Shown: piece after piece, positions 47,101 to 54,808 of the stretch | How positions within the stretch are numbered: the first letter of the stretch is position 1 | Layout: every line of letters begins with the position of its first letter | Assembly (NCBI RefSeq): GCF_014698475.1 | Contig: NZ_JACJTB010000032.1 | Span: 16,523-80,522 of the forward strand | DNA length: 64,000 nucleotides | DNA from: Nostoc spongiaeforme FACHB-130 | Lineage (GTDB): Bacteria > Cyanobacteriota > Cyanobacteriia > Cyanobacteriales > Nostocaceae | Direction: 5' to 3' | Position numbers and translations under genes: made by a program | Notes under the pieces: model-generated | Seen by the model: only the letters and a program-made list of their open reading frames with translations | Database searches by the model: none | What the model was told of the DNA's origin: nothing

Positions 47101-48306
47101 GGTAAGGTAGATCGCCGCGCTCTGCCCATCCCCGACCAAAGACCAGAACTAGAAAAAGCCTTTCTAGCGCCGAGAAACACCATAGAAATTGAGTTAGCGC
47201 GAATTTTCTCAGAGGTTTTAGGTATTCAATCAGTTGGAATTAGAGATAATTTCTTTGAATTGGGGGGAAATTCTCTACTGGCGGTCAAATTATTTACACA
47301 AGTTGAAAAGGCATTTGGTCAAAAACTCCCCCTCGCTACCTTGTTGCAATCACCAACCATAGAACAATTAGCTGACATTCTCAGCCAATCAAATACAAAA
47401 ACTTCTTGGTCTTCCTTGGTGACAATTCAACCTGGTAGTAGGGCGAAACGTCCTTTATTCTTGATTCACGCCCTTGGTGGTAATGTGATTGGCTATCAAA
47501 CTCTAGTACGTTATCTGGGTACTGAGCAACCTGTATATGGCTTACAAGCACAAGGACTTGATGGCAAACAAGCTCCCCACACCAGCGTTGAGGATATGGC
47601 CGCTCACTACATCAAAGAAATTCGCACCGTTCAACCTCATAGCCCTTATCTTTTGGGCGGTTTCTCTAGTGGGGGGACAATTGCTTATGAAATGGCGCGT
47701 CAGTTCGTTGCTCAAGGCGATCGCGTGGCTTTATTGGCAATGTTTGATACATATAATCCCAGCTTATATATCAGTCATCCTTCGCTATTGCGGACATTGT
47801 ATGTCTACTGGCTCACTCTATTGCGACTGCCATCTGTAGATAGAAAAAACTATATTCTCGCCAAAGTGGATTGGTTTAAATCCATGTTATTAGGGAAACA
47901 CAGTAGCAAATTCGACTTGTGGAACGAACATTCTTTCACTGACGATGCTAACCCTTACAATATGGCATTAATAGAAGCACTCAAACAGGCGACAATGGCA
48001 GATTACGTAGTCAAATCCTACCCTGGCAAGGTAACTTTATTTACCACCAAAGAAGTTTTGCGATGGTGTCAGTTCAAACCCTGTAGAGGCTGGAGTGCAA
48101 TGGCTAAACAGGGGGTAGAAATTCATGAAGTTCCTGGCACACATTTAGGTATGTTGGGAGAACCAGGTGTGCAGATGTTAGCTGAAAAATTGCGGTTTTG
48201 CTTAGAGGAAGCACAAGCAGATCATCAGGTAGTATCACCAAAGGCTGAGAAGATGCGGTGGATACTTCAAAACGAAGATTATCGAGGACTCAAACATCAG
48301 TATTAA
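44164..48306 (+). CDS. Single-module NRPS (C-A-T-TE)
   Basis: The 1380-residue enzyme has four domains. A condensation domain occupies about 8-430 (start LSAIQQGMLFN, active site HHVLLDG near 146). An adenylation domain spans about 460-1000 (A3 FTSGSTGTPKGVV near 637; core LSVYDIFG and SLGGATEATVW; EYMVPSAFV). A thiolation domain has the Ser in LGGNSLL near 1036. A thioesterase has its nucleophile in GGFSSGGT near 1165. My reading of the A pocket is D-L-Y-D-F-S-L-V-W-K, closest to cysteine-type codes but with D for N at the fourth position, so the substrate is uncertain. Having one C and one TE, it could acylate or release a single amino-acid product. A heptamer array interrupts the A domain at 45951-45985. 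Confidence 0.93.
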   Translation: MKVVTVNKSYQLSAIQQGMLFNSLVAQNSGVDIEQMICLIHEKIDVLAFQKAWQKVVERHAVLRTSFDWETGQEPLQCVQQQVEISLEQQDWCGLSDTEQSTKLQVYLQSDRTLGFQLNVAPLMRLALFRLRESVYQFVWTFHHVLLDGRSLSIIIKEVFTFYDAFCQGKDLQLPQPRPYQDHIAWLQQQDWSKSESFWRDLLKGFTAPTPLLVDSNPSEKKGFGEQAIRLSAKTTVMLQSLAKQHQITLNTLVQGAWALLLSRYSGESDVVFGATRACRHSSVTGADSMVGLLINTLPVRVKVSGEKPLLTWLKELRSQWVALRDYEHTPLTNIQRWSDVPGGTPLFDSILVFENYELNSVLRSQGDRWQNLEIKQEEQTNFPLTLVGYAESELLLKLKYNQNKFDDDKIGRMLGHLQTLLSSMAANPWQCLGELPLLTTDERQQMLMEWNHTQTDFAEQLCIHQLFEAQVEQTPDAIAVVCGQKQLTYKELNWRANQLAHHLKQLGVKPGVLVGVYLERSLEMIPAVLGILKAGGAYVPLEPSFPKARIQLLLSSLQINCLVTQTCLLPSIHELELSALQHLICLDKSAHSKFSSTPLHPHTPTPFIWHRSDLDLLPTENLPTSANSNDIAYVIFTSGSTGTPKGVVVRHQPVINLIEWVNKTFNVNANDRVLFITSLCFDLSVYDIFGLLAAGGSIRVVPSHDVRDPEALLHILCHEPITFWDSAPPALQQLAGFFPKVQATNCHPQLRLVFMSGDWIPVTLPDLLKTTFPGVEVISLGGATEATVWSNYYPIGKVEPHWKSIPYGKPIQNAQYYILDDYLNPCPIGVSGELHIGGECLASGYLNQPELTAQKFIPNPFSNNPKARLYKTGDLARYLSDGNIEFLGRIDHQVKIRGFRIELGEIESVLTQNKSVEETVVIAREDEPGNKRLVAYVVVNDESKPNMNELREFLREKLPEYMVPSAFVAIAKIPLTPNGKVDRRALPIPDQRPELEKAFLAPRNTIEIELARIFSEVLGIQSVGIRDNFFELGGNSLLAVKLFTQVEKAFGQKLPLATLLQSPTIEQLADILSQSNTKTSWSSLVTIQPGSRAKRPLFLIHALGGNVIGYQTLVRYLGTEQPVYGLQAQGLDGKQAPHTSVEDMAAHYIKEIRTVQPHSPYLLGGFSSGGTIAYEMARQFVAQGDRVALLAMFDTYNPSLYISHPSLLRTLYVYWLTLLRLPSVDRKNYILAKVDWFKSMLLGKHSSKFDLWNEHSFTDDANPYNMALIEALKQATMADYVVKSYPGKVTLFTTKEVLRWCQFKPCRGWSAMAKQGVEIHEVPGTHLGMLGEPGVQMLAEKLRFCLEEAQADHQVVSPKAEKMRWILQNEDYRGLKHQY
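45951..45985. repeat. STRR array inside the NRPS adenylation domain
   Basis: CTCTACACCTCTACACCCAC is followed by ATACCCCTACACCC. The frame is kept, giving STPLHPHTPTP in a loop of the A domain between residues about 596 and 607. Confidence 0.7.
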
Positions 48307-48444
48307 TGTAATTAGGGTATTGGGTGTAAGGGTGTGTGACGTAAGGTTTTTAGATACATACACCCCTGTACCCCTACACCCTCGCCAAAACCCTTGATTC
48401 TTCGTTTTTATGCGTAAGTCCTATATATTTCTCATCATACACAA
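48307..48444. repeat. Hairpin repeat downstream of the NRPS
   Basis: GGGTGTAAGGGTGTG and CACCCCTGTACCCCTACACCC are imperfect complements, similar to the element near 1184-1222. No coding signal until the DUF4291 remnant. Confidence 0.5.
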
Positions 48445-48528
48445 TTGATTCCGCTACGAGAAACAGTTTACTCTGTTGTAGAACCTGAAATTCAACAGCA
48501 GTTGAGATTACCTGCGTGGACTGAATAA
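48445..48528 (+). pseudogene. Remnant of the 3' end of a second DUF4291 gene
   Basis: The 27 codons before the stop read LIPLRETVYSVVEPEIQQQL then RLPAWTE. They align without gaps with the C-terminus of the DUF4291 gene at 42755 (LITPQEKVYPVFDSEIQQKL then RLSAWTE); 17 of 27 residues agree. No earlier part of the gene is present. It stops 7 bp before the sqdX ATG, the tight spacing expected of the ancestral DUF4291-sqdX junction. Confidence 0.85.
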
Positions 48529-48535
48529 TTTTTGT

Positions 48536-49672
48536 ATGAGAATAGCCCTATTCACCGAAACCTTTTTGCCGAAAGTAGATGGCATAGTCACACGTCTACG
48601 CCATACCGTTGACCATCTACAGCGTAATGGAAATCAAGTTTTAGTGATTGCCCCAGAGGGTGGAATCACGGAACATAAAGGAGCGAAAGTTTACGGCATT
48701 AGTGGCTTTCCTTTGCCTCTGTATCCAGAGTTAAAAATGGCACTACCCCGCCCAGCCATTGGTTATGCTTTAGAAGAATTCCAGCCAGATGTGATTCACG
48801 TTGTAAACCCTGCGGTTCTAGGATTATCAGGCATTTTTTATAGCAAAGTTTTGAAAATTCCCTTAGTGGCTTCTTACCATACCCATTTACCGCAATATCT
48901 CCAGCATTACGGCTTAGGAATGTTAGAAGGCTTGTTGTGGGAATTGCTCAAAGGCGCTCATAATCAAGCATTGTTAAATCTTTGTACCTCGACCGCCATG
49001 ATGGAGGAATTGTCATCACATGGCATTGAAAGAGTAGACTTGTGGCAGAGGGGCGTAGATACAGAATTATTTCATCCTGATTTAGCCAGTTTAGAGATGC
49101 GATCGCACCTTTCCCAAAATCATCCCGAAAGTCCCTTACTGTTGTATGTTGGTCGCTTATCTGCCGAAAAAGAAATTGAACGCATCAAACCCATATTAGA
49201 AGCAATTCCCCAAGCGCGATTGGCTTTAGTGGGAGATGGCCCCCATCGCCAAGCCCTAGAAAAACACTTTGCTGGCACCAACACCCATTTTGTTGGTTAT
49301 CTCATGGGAAGAGAGTTAGGTTCTGCCTTTGCGAGTGCTGATGCTTTTATTTTCCCCTCCCGCACAGAAACTCTGGGGTTAGTCTTATTAGAAGCAATGG
49401 CCGCTGGTTGTCCGGTGGTGGCTGCCCGTTCTGGCGGCATCCCTGATATTGTTACAGATGGTGTGAATGGATATCTTTTTGAACCCAAAGCAGACATTCA
49501 AGATGCGATTTCTGCCACAATTCGCCTCTTGGAAAATCAGCGAGAACGAGATATTATTCGTCAAAATGCTCGTAAAGAAGCAGAAAAATGGGGATGGGCA
49601 GCGGCCACACGCCAGCTGCAAGATTATTATCACAAAATAGTCTCAGTAAAACAGCCAACAGCAGCAGTTTAA
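48536..49672 (+). CDS. sqdX: Sulfoquinovosyl diacylglycerol glycosyltransferase
   Basis: The 378-residue GT4-type enzyme transfers sulfoquinovose from UDP-sulfoquinovose to diacylglycerol, forming SQDG in thylakoid membranes. The start MRIALFTETFLPKVDGIVTR, VASYHTHLPQYLQHYG, VDLWQRGVDTELFHP, LLYVGRLSAEKEIER, and the donor-site PSRTETLGLVLLEAMAAGCP with its E-x7-E match SqdX. It forms the pathway with sqdB at 41589. The DUF4291 remnant sits just before it, so its promoter may now be in or downstream of the NRPS. Confidence 0.95.
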   Translation: MRIALFTETFLPKVDGIVTRLRHTVDHLQRNGNQVLVIAPEGGITEHKGAKVYGISGFPLPLYPELKMALPRPAIGYALEEFQPDVIHVVNPAVLGLSGIFYSKVLKIPLVASYHTHLPQYLQHYGLGMLEGLLWELLKGAHNQALLNLCTSTAMMEELSSHGIERVDLWQRGVDTELFHPDLASLEMRSHLSQNHPESPLLLYVGRLSAEKEIERIKPILEAIPQARLALVGDGPHRQALEKHFAGTNTHFVGYLMGRELGSAFASADAFIFPSRTETLGLVLLEAMAAGCPVVAARSGGIPDIVTDGVNGYLFEPKADIQDAISATIRLLENQRERDIIRQNARKEAEKWGWAAATRQLQDYYHKIVSVKQPTAAV

Positions 49673-49755
49673 ATTAAGGATGGGAATTGTGGGGCATTTC
49701 TGCTCCACGGTTTTCGGAACGATTAACGATAGATCAAAGCACAATCTCAGCTTTA

Positions 49756-49789
49756 AATCTAAAATCTAAAATCTAAAATCTAAAATTCC
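49756..49789. repeat. STRR array before the cyclase start
   Basis: Four to five copies of ATCTAAA heptamers run up to 49785, just before the ATG at 49790. Confidence 0.8.
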
Positions 49790-52396
49790 ATGACTCTTCC
49801 CAACCCTGGTAGCGTCTTGGCTACATTAACTGAACTCACACAAGTTAATCGCACCCACGCCTTACTACGTCGTGTCAAAGACCTTTCTGTTAACGAATTT
49901 GTCTGTCTACTTGATTTTATAACTGCTGAGTTCCAACAATTTCTCAGAGCAATTGAGTTAATCAATAATGAAGCTCTAGAAACAATGTTGGAAAAGGTAC
50001 TAGAAGCCATTACTTTAAAAATTGGTCAAATTCTCCAAGCTGAACACACAGCAATTTTTTTAGTTGACTATGATAAAGGTCAACTCTGGTCAAAAGTTCC
50101 CCAAGATAATAGTCAAAGGTTCTTAGAAATTAGAACGCCCATTAATGTTGGTATTCCTGGTCATGTGGCGAGTACAGGCCAATATTTGAATATTGCGGAA
50201 ACTGCGACACATCCTTTATTTAGTCCAGATTTAGAAAAACAAATGGGCTACAAAATTCGCAATATTTTATGTATGCCTGTTGTCAGTAGCAAAAGCCAAA
50301 CTGTCGCTGTTGTGCAACTGGTAAATAAAGAAGGCAATGTGCCTTTTAATCATGAAGATGAAGAATCATTCCGAGATTTTGCCGCTTCCATTGGGATTAT
50401 TTTAGAAACTTGTCAATCTTTTTATGTAGCCGCCCGCAATCAACGAGGCGCAACAGCATTATTAAGGGCAACTCAAACACTAGGGCAGAGTTTAGACTTA
50501 GAAGCAACTTTGCAAATAGTCATGGAACAAGCCCGAATTTTGATGCAAGCAGACCGCAGTACGCTGTTTTTGTATCGCAAAGAAATGGGCGAACTTTGGA
50601 CAAAAGTTGCAGCCGCAGCATCGCCCACAGACTTTATCGAAATTCGGATGCCGGCAAATCGGGGAATTGCTGGTTATGTAGCATCAACAGGAGACGCATT
50701 AAATATTCCTGATGCTTATAAAGACCCACGTTTTGACCCCAGTACAGATAGAAAAACTGGCTATGTAACGCGGAATATTTTATGTTTGCCAGTGTTTAAT
50801 TCTGCTAATGAATTAATTGGGGTAACTCAGTTAATTAATAAGCAAAAAGGCAGTTTTACCGCTTCTGATGAAGAATTTATGCGGGCTTTTAATATTCAAG
50901 CAGGCATAGCATTAGAAAATGCGCGACTGTTTGAAAATGTTCTGTTAGAAAAACAGTATCAAAAAGACATTTTGCAAAGTCTATCTGATGCTGTAATTTC
51001 GACTGATATGATTGGTCGAATTGTGACAATTAATGATGCGGCTTTAGAGTTATTGGGTTGTCCTTTGGCTGATGCTAATAACAAAAGTAATAAATTATTG
51101 TGGGAGCAAAATTTAATCGGGCGCTTTGTGTGGGAAGTAGTACCCATTGAAAATTTGCAAATGCGCTTAGAAGACAGTTTGACATCGGGCGCTAGACATT
51201 ATGTTCCAGAACAAAGTTTGATGGTGGGGCTGTATCAAGCATTGACTTTAGACGGGCGAGTGAATAGTGACAATCAAGACTCAGCTTTGCAAACTGGCAC
51301 AACTCATCAGTTGATTTTAACAGTCCGCGATCGCAGCAACCCCGACTTTTTCATTCCTTGGAATTTACTGTTAACTCCCCCATCCCAATTAATCCCCGCT
51401 AATCAAGTAGAACAGTTAGAACGCAGTATTAATTTAACTGTGAATCCCCTCACCAACCCAGAAGGGGGAGTCAGAGGCGGTTTGGTGGTTTTAGAAGACA
51501 TTAGCCAAGAAAAGCGCCTGAAAACCACAATGTATCGTTACCTGACTCCCCATGTCGCCGAACAAGTCATGGCTTTGGGTGAAGATGCTTTGATGGTGGG
51601 TGAACGCAAGGATGTGACTGTCTTATTTTCTGATATTCGTGGCTACACCACTTTGACGGAAAATTTGGGCGCAGCCGAAGTTGTATCGCTGTTGAACCAA
51701 TATTTTGAAACAATGGTGGAAGCGGTTTTTAATTACGAAGGCACTTTAGATAAATTTATTGGCGATGCTTTAATGGCTGTGTTTGGTGCACCCCTACCAC
51801 TCACAGAAAACCATGCTTGGCAAGCAGTACAATCAGCTTTAGATATGCGCCAACGTCTAAAAGAATTTAACCAACGCCGAATTATTCAGGAACAACCCCA
51901 AATTCGCATCGGGATAGGGATTAGTTCTGGGGAAGTGGTTTCTGGTAATATTGGCTCTCACAAACGTATGGATTACACTGTGATTGGCGATAGTGTGAAC
52001 TTAAGCGCCCGTTTAGAAGCCGTCACAAAAGAATATGGCTGTGAGATTATTTTGAGCGAATTTACCTATCAACTTTGCAGCGATCGCATTTGGGTGCGGG
52101 AGTTAGATAAAATTCGCGTTAAGGGTAAAAACCAAGCGGTGAATATTTATGAGTTAATTAGCGATCGCAATACGCCTTTAGATGCTGATACCCAAGAGTT
52201 TTTGTTTCACTATCATAACGGCCGGGCTGCTTATTTAGCAAAAGATTTCGCTGGGGCGATCGCCAGCTTTACCGCCGCAAAACACCTCCGCCCCAAAGAT
52301 CAAGCCGTAGAAATTCATCTAGAACGCGCCCAAAATTATCACCAAACACCACCGCCAGATTCCTGGGATGGTGTTTGGACAATTGTCAGCAAATAA
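49790..52396 (+). CDS. cyaB1: Adenylate cyclase with tandem GAF and PAS domains
   Basis: The 868-residue protein has GAF-A (about 60-210) and GAF-B (about 235-385). Each ends in an NKFDE-type signature (NKEGNVPFNHEDE and NKQKGSFTASDE), the feature of cyclic-nucleotide-binding GAFs. A PAS domain (about 395-590) follows. The class III cyclase domain (about 605-790) has metal Asp in LFSDIRGYT and IGDALMAVFG, adenine-specifying Lys655 and Thr730, and the NLSARLE Arg. A TPR-like tail ends it. Lys and Thr are 75 residues apart, as I recall for Anabaena CyaB1 (646 and 721 of 859), so this is the likely orthologue. cAMP binding to GAF probably activates it. Confidence 0.9.
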   Translation: MTLPNPGSVLATLTELTQVNRTHALLRRVKDLSVNEFVCLLDFITAEFQQFLRAIELINNEALETMLEKVLEAITLKIGQILQAEHTAIFLVDYDKGQLWSKVPQDNSQRFLEIRTPINVGIPGHVASTGQYLNIAETATHPLFSPDLEKQMGYKIRNILCMPVVSSKSQTVAVVQLVNKEGNVPFNHEDEESFRDFAASIGIILETCQSFYVAARNQRGATALLRATQTLGQSLDLEATLQIVMEQARILMQADRSTLFLYRKEMGELWTKVAAAASPTDFIEIRMPANRGIAGYVASTGDALNIPDAYKDPRFDPSTDRKTGYVTRNILCLPVFNSANELIGVTQLINKQKGSFTASDEEFMRAFNIQAGIALENARLFENVLLEKQYQKDILQSLSDAVISTDMIGRIVTINDAALELLGCPLADANNKSNKLLWEQNLIGRFVWEVVPIENLQMRLEDSLTSGARHYVPEQSLMVGLYQALTLDGRVNSDNQDSALQTGTTHQLILTVRDRSNPDFFIPWNLLLTPPSQLIPANQVEQLERSINLTVNPLTNPEGGVRGGLVVLEDISQEKRLKTTMYRYLTPHVAEQVMALGEDALMVGERKDVTVLFSDIRGYTTLTENLGAAEVVSLLNQYFETMVEAVFNYEGTLDKFIGDALMAVFGAPLPLTENHAWQAVQSALDMRQRLKEFNQRRIIQEQPQIRIGIGISSGEVVSGNIGSHKRMDYTVIGDSVNLSARLEAVTKEYGCEIILSEFTYQLCSDRIWVRELDKIRVKGKNQAVNIYELISDRNTPLDADTQEFLFHYHNGRAAYLAKDFAGAIASFTAAKHLRPKDQAVEIHLERAQNYHQTPPPDSWDGVWTIVSK

Positions 52397-52755
52397 TATA
52401 GGAATCCGATTTGATTTCTGAATCTATTTGTGTAGGCAGGGAGTAGGGAATGGGGAGTAGGGAGTAGGAAAAAAGCCTGAACTGGGTGTACTTTTTTTTT
52501 TCATAAATCAAATATGAGTCCTATATCTAAATTTTTTAATGATCTGATTACTAATATTTTTAAGGTTCCTGAAGCAGTCAAATTCTGGTAAGCAGTTACG
52601 ACAAGATTAAGTAATGACTAAATATTTGATTTTGAAAAAAAATCATTGAACTTAGACAACCCTCTTTACTACTCCCCACTCCCCATTCCCTACTCCCTAC
52701 CCATACAAGTAAATTCAGCAATCAAACCAGATTCCTATTATTTAACTTTTTTACC
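52397..52755. other. Gene-free gap rich in short repeats
   Basis: Heptamer arrays GGGAGTA (52438-52469) and CTCCCCA / CTCCCTA (52668-52700) bracket an AT-rich middle. No gene is supported; a short open frame at 52646 is formed by these repeats. Confidence 0.6.
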
Positions 52756-53031
52756 TCATTCTTCCGCTTCTCCGCCTTCATCCCTAAAAGGATTTTCGCC
52801 AATTTTTAGCTGTTTTTTACTTTGTTTTAGCTGTTTCCACAAAGCTTTGATTTGTTCGTAAGCATCTTCCGGCGGGATTTTTCCACCTGTTTCTAAGCTA
52901 CAAACATAACTAACTTTATTCGCAAATTCCTGAAGATTAGAGTTAAATACTAAGTTTTCTGGCTTAACTTGCCCATAATAGCGGCCTTTAGGGTAAATAA
53001 AATCATCTTTGTCCACTATCTTCTGCTCCAC
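52756..53031 (-). CDS. Conserved small cyanobacterial protein (DUF7219-like)
   Basis: The 91-residue protein reads DKDDFIYPKGRYYGQVKPEN, LVFNSNLQEFANKVSYVCSLETGGK and AYEQIKALWKQLKQSKKQL. I recall this pattern from a conserved cyanobacterial family of unknown function, probably DUF7219. The tail after LKIGENPF is acidic and variable. No membrane segment or known catalytic motif is seen. It lies alone on the minus strand, between the cyclase gene and a long gene-free gap before purC. Confidence 0.6.
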   Translation of the reverse strand: MEQKIVDKDDFIYPKGRYYGQVKPENLVFNSNLQEFANKVSYVCSLETGGKIPPEDAYEQIKALWKQLKQSKKQLKIGENPFRDEGGEAEE

Positions 53032-53961
53032 TTATTAAATTCCATTATTGTTTTAATATCTGAACTCAAGCCATGAGTTATGCACCCATAGCAATTTTTC
53101 TATGAATTACCCACAAATCTATTCTCTTGTTTCTACCTAAACAGGTATTTGAGAAATTAAGTAGGGTTTCTATATCTTGCTGCTAAAGGCAAAAAGGCTT
53201 GGTTGGCATTGATCTTTGTGCAGTAATTCCTAATAGTGTACCCTTCTGTCAATTACTAATTGACATTCTCTGGTGTTAAACACCAATCAAAATTTTCAAT
53301 AACTATTTACTTAGTCATGGTTTATACTATATATTTTGAGAGAGAAAAAATCAGTTTTTGAGTAAAAAAATCTACAGTCAGAGTGTAATAATTTCCTGGG
53401 AAATTTACCTCTACTAGAGGTTATATATTATATATCTGAGGGTCAGCATCAGATTAATAAATTTCTACCATAAATTACTGCTACTGACCAGTAAAATTTA
53501 ATTCTCTAACGGCAGCTTTTATCCCGCTCAATCACAGGTATAAACCAATTTTATGCAGTGGTTTTAAAATCACAATATTTACGGACAATACTCAGTAAAT
53601 TTGATATCAGAATACTGTTGAAAACCCTGAACACAATTGATGAATTGACAGCAGCTTGTTAGTCTATTAGGTACAGAATTTAGTTATCAAAGCTAGGAAA
53701 GAGTTGATTCTCATTCGGGATGATGGCTTGTGGCTTCCGAATTTTGCGGTATTTGTGCAGACGGGGAGAAAGAGTAAGAATTACAAACAAATCTACTCCC
53801 TGCCTCAACCAGTACTTTAGAAATCAAATAGGATTGCTATGTGTATTTCATTTTTTCATTATGCACTGACGATTAATTAGCGAATCTTTGTTAACTAAAG
53901 ATAAAATGGTGAAGCCCGAAAGGACACAAGTCTCCCATTGCTGAAAAGTTGACCTCCTACC
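53032..53961. other. Long gene-free region before purC
   Basis: About 930 bp, AT-rich (for example TTATATATTATATATCTGAG near 53420). I see no ORF, tRNA-like fold or known riboswitch. The last 90 bp (AAGCCCGAAAGGACACAAGT and a GACCTCC ahead of the ATG) could be a structured purC leader, unproven. Confidence 0.4.
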
Positions 53962-54699
53962 ATGTCTGTTCATTCCAAAGTCTACGAAGGCAAAGCAAAG
54001 ATACTCTATACAACAGATAATCCAGAAATCTTGCTGGCTGATTTTAAAGATGATGCGACTGCGTTTAACGCCCAAAAGCGTGGCAGTATCATCGGTAAGG
54101 GAAAAATTAACTGTAGTATTTCTAGCCAGTTATTTAAACAATTGGAAGCCCAAGGGATTAAAACCCACTTTATTGACAGCCCGTCCCCTAATCAAATGCG
54201 GGTGAAAGCGGTGAAAATTTTACCCTTAGAAGTAGTGGTGAGAAATATTGCAGCTGGTAGCCTGAGTCAACAAACAGGCTTACCAGTGGGTACAGTTTTG
54301 CAACAGCCCTTGGTAGAGTTTTATTACAAGAATGATCAATTAGGAGACCCGTTGTTGACACGCGATCGCCTACTCTTAATGGAATTAGCTACAGAGGAAC
54401 AAGTAGACCTAATTAAGAATCTAGCATTGCAAATCAACGAGTTTCTGCGGAGCTTTTGGCAGCAATGTGGCATAACCTTAGTAGACTTCAAACTAGAATT
54501 CGGCTTAGATTCACAACAGCAAATACTCCTGGCAGATGAGATTAGTCCAGACACCTGTCGTTTGTGGGACACTACAGAAACTGACCCCAACCGTCGCGTC
54601 CTGGATAAAGACCGCTTCCGCCGAGATTTAGGCAATGTAGAAGATGCGTACCAAGAGGTTTTACAGCGAGTGCTGCAAACAGTAGACAGTAAAAATTAA
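53962..54699 (+). CDS. purC: SAICAR synthetase (phosphoribosylaminoimidazole-succinocarboxamide synthase)
   Basis: The 245-residue enzyme joins aspartate to CAIR in purine synthesis. Motifs: the start YEGKAKILYTTDNPE, FKDDATAFNAQKR, GKGKINCSIS, LPLEVVVRNIAAGSL, VDFKLEFG, and ADEISPDTCRLWD, all characteristic. The length is normal. It is a single-domain PurC, 109 bp before omp85. Confidence 0.96.
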   Translation: MSVHSKVYEGKAKILYTTDNPEILLADFKDDATAFNAQKRGSIIGKGKINCSISSQLFKQLEAQGIKTHFIDSPSPNQMRVKAVKILPLEVVVRNIAAGSLSQQTGLPVGTVLQQPLVEFYYKNDQLGDPLLTRDRLLLMELATEEQVDLIKNLALQINEFLRSFWQQCGITLVDFKLEFGLDSQQQILLADEISPDTCRLWDTTETDPNRRVLDKDRFRRDLGNVEDAYQEVLQRVLQTVDSKN

Positions 54700-54775
54700 A
54701 CTGATGTACCTTGTCATTGGTCATTGGTCTTGACAAAGGACAAATGACCAACGACTAATGACTAATAACTAGTGT
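54700..54775. repeat. STRR heptamers between purC and omp85
   Basis: CATTGGTCATTGGTC, then GACAAATGACCAACGACTAA and ATGACTAATA units fill the gap. Confidence 0.7.
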
Positions 54776-54808
54776 GTGATTGTGTGCGGAAGTGAAGAGG
54801 AATATATA

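Noticed and set aside
53032..53961. Known purine riboswitch before purC
   Set aside because: I could not find the conserved core of a purine or other named riboswitch; only an undefined leader is suggested.
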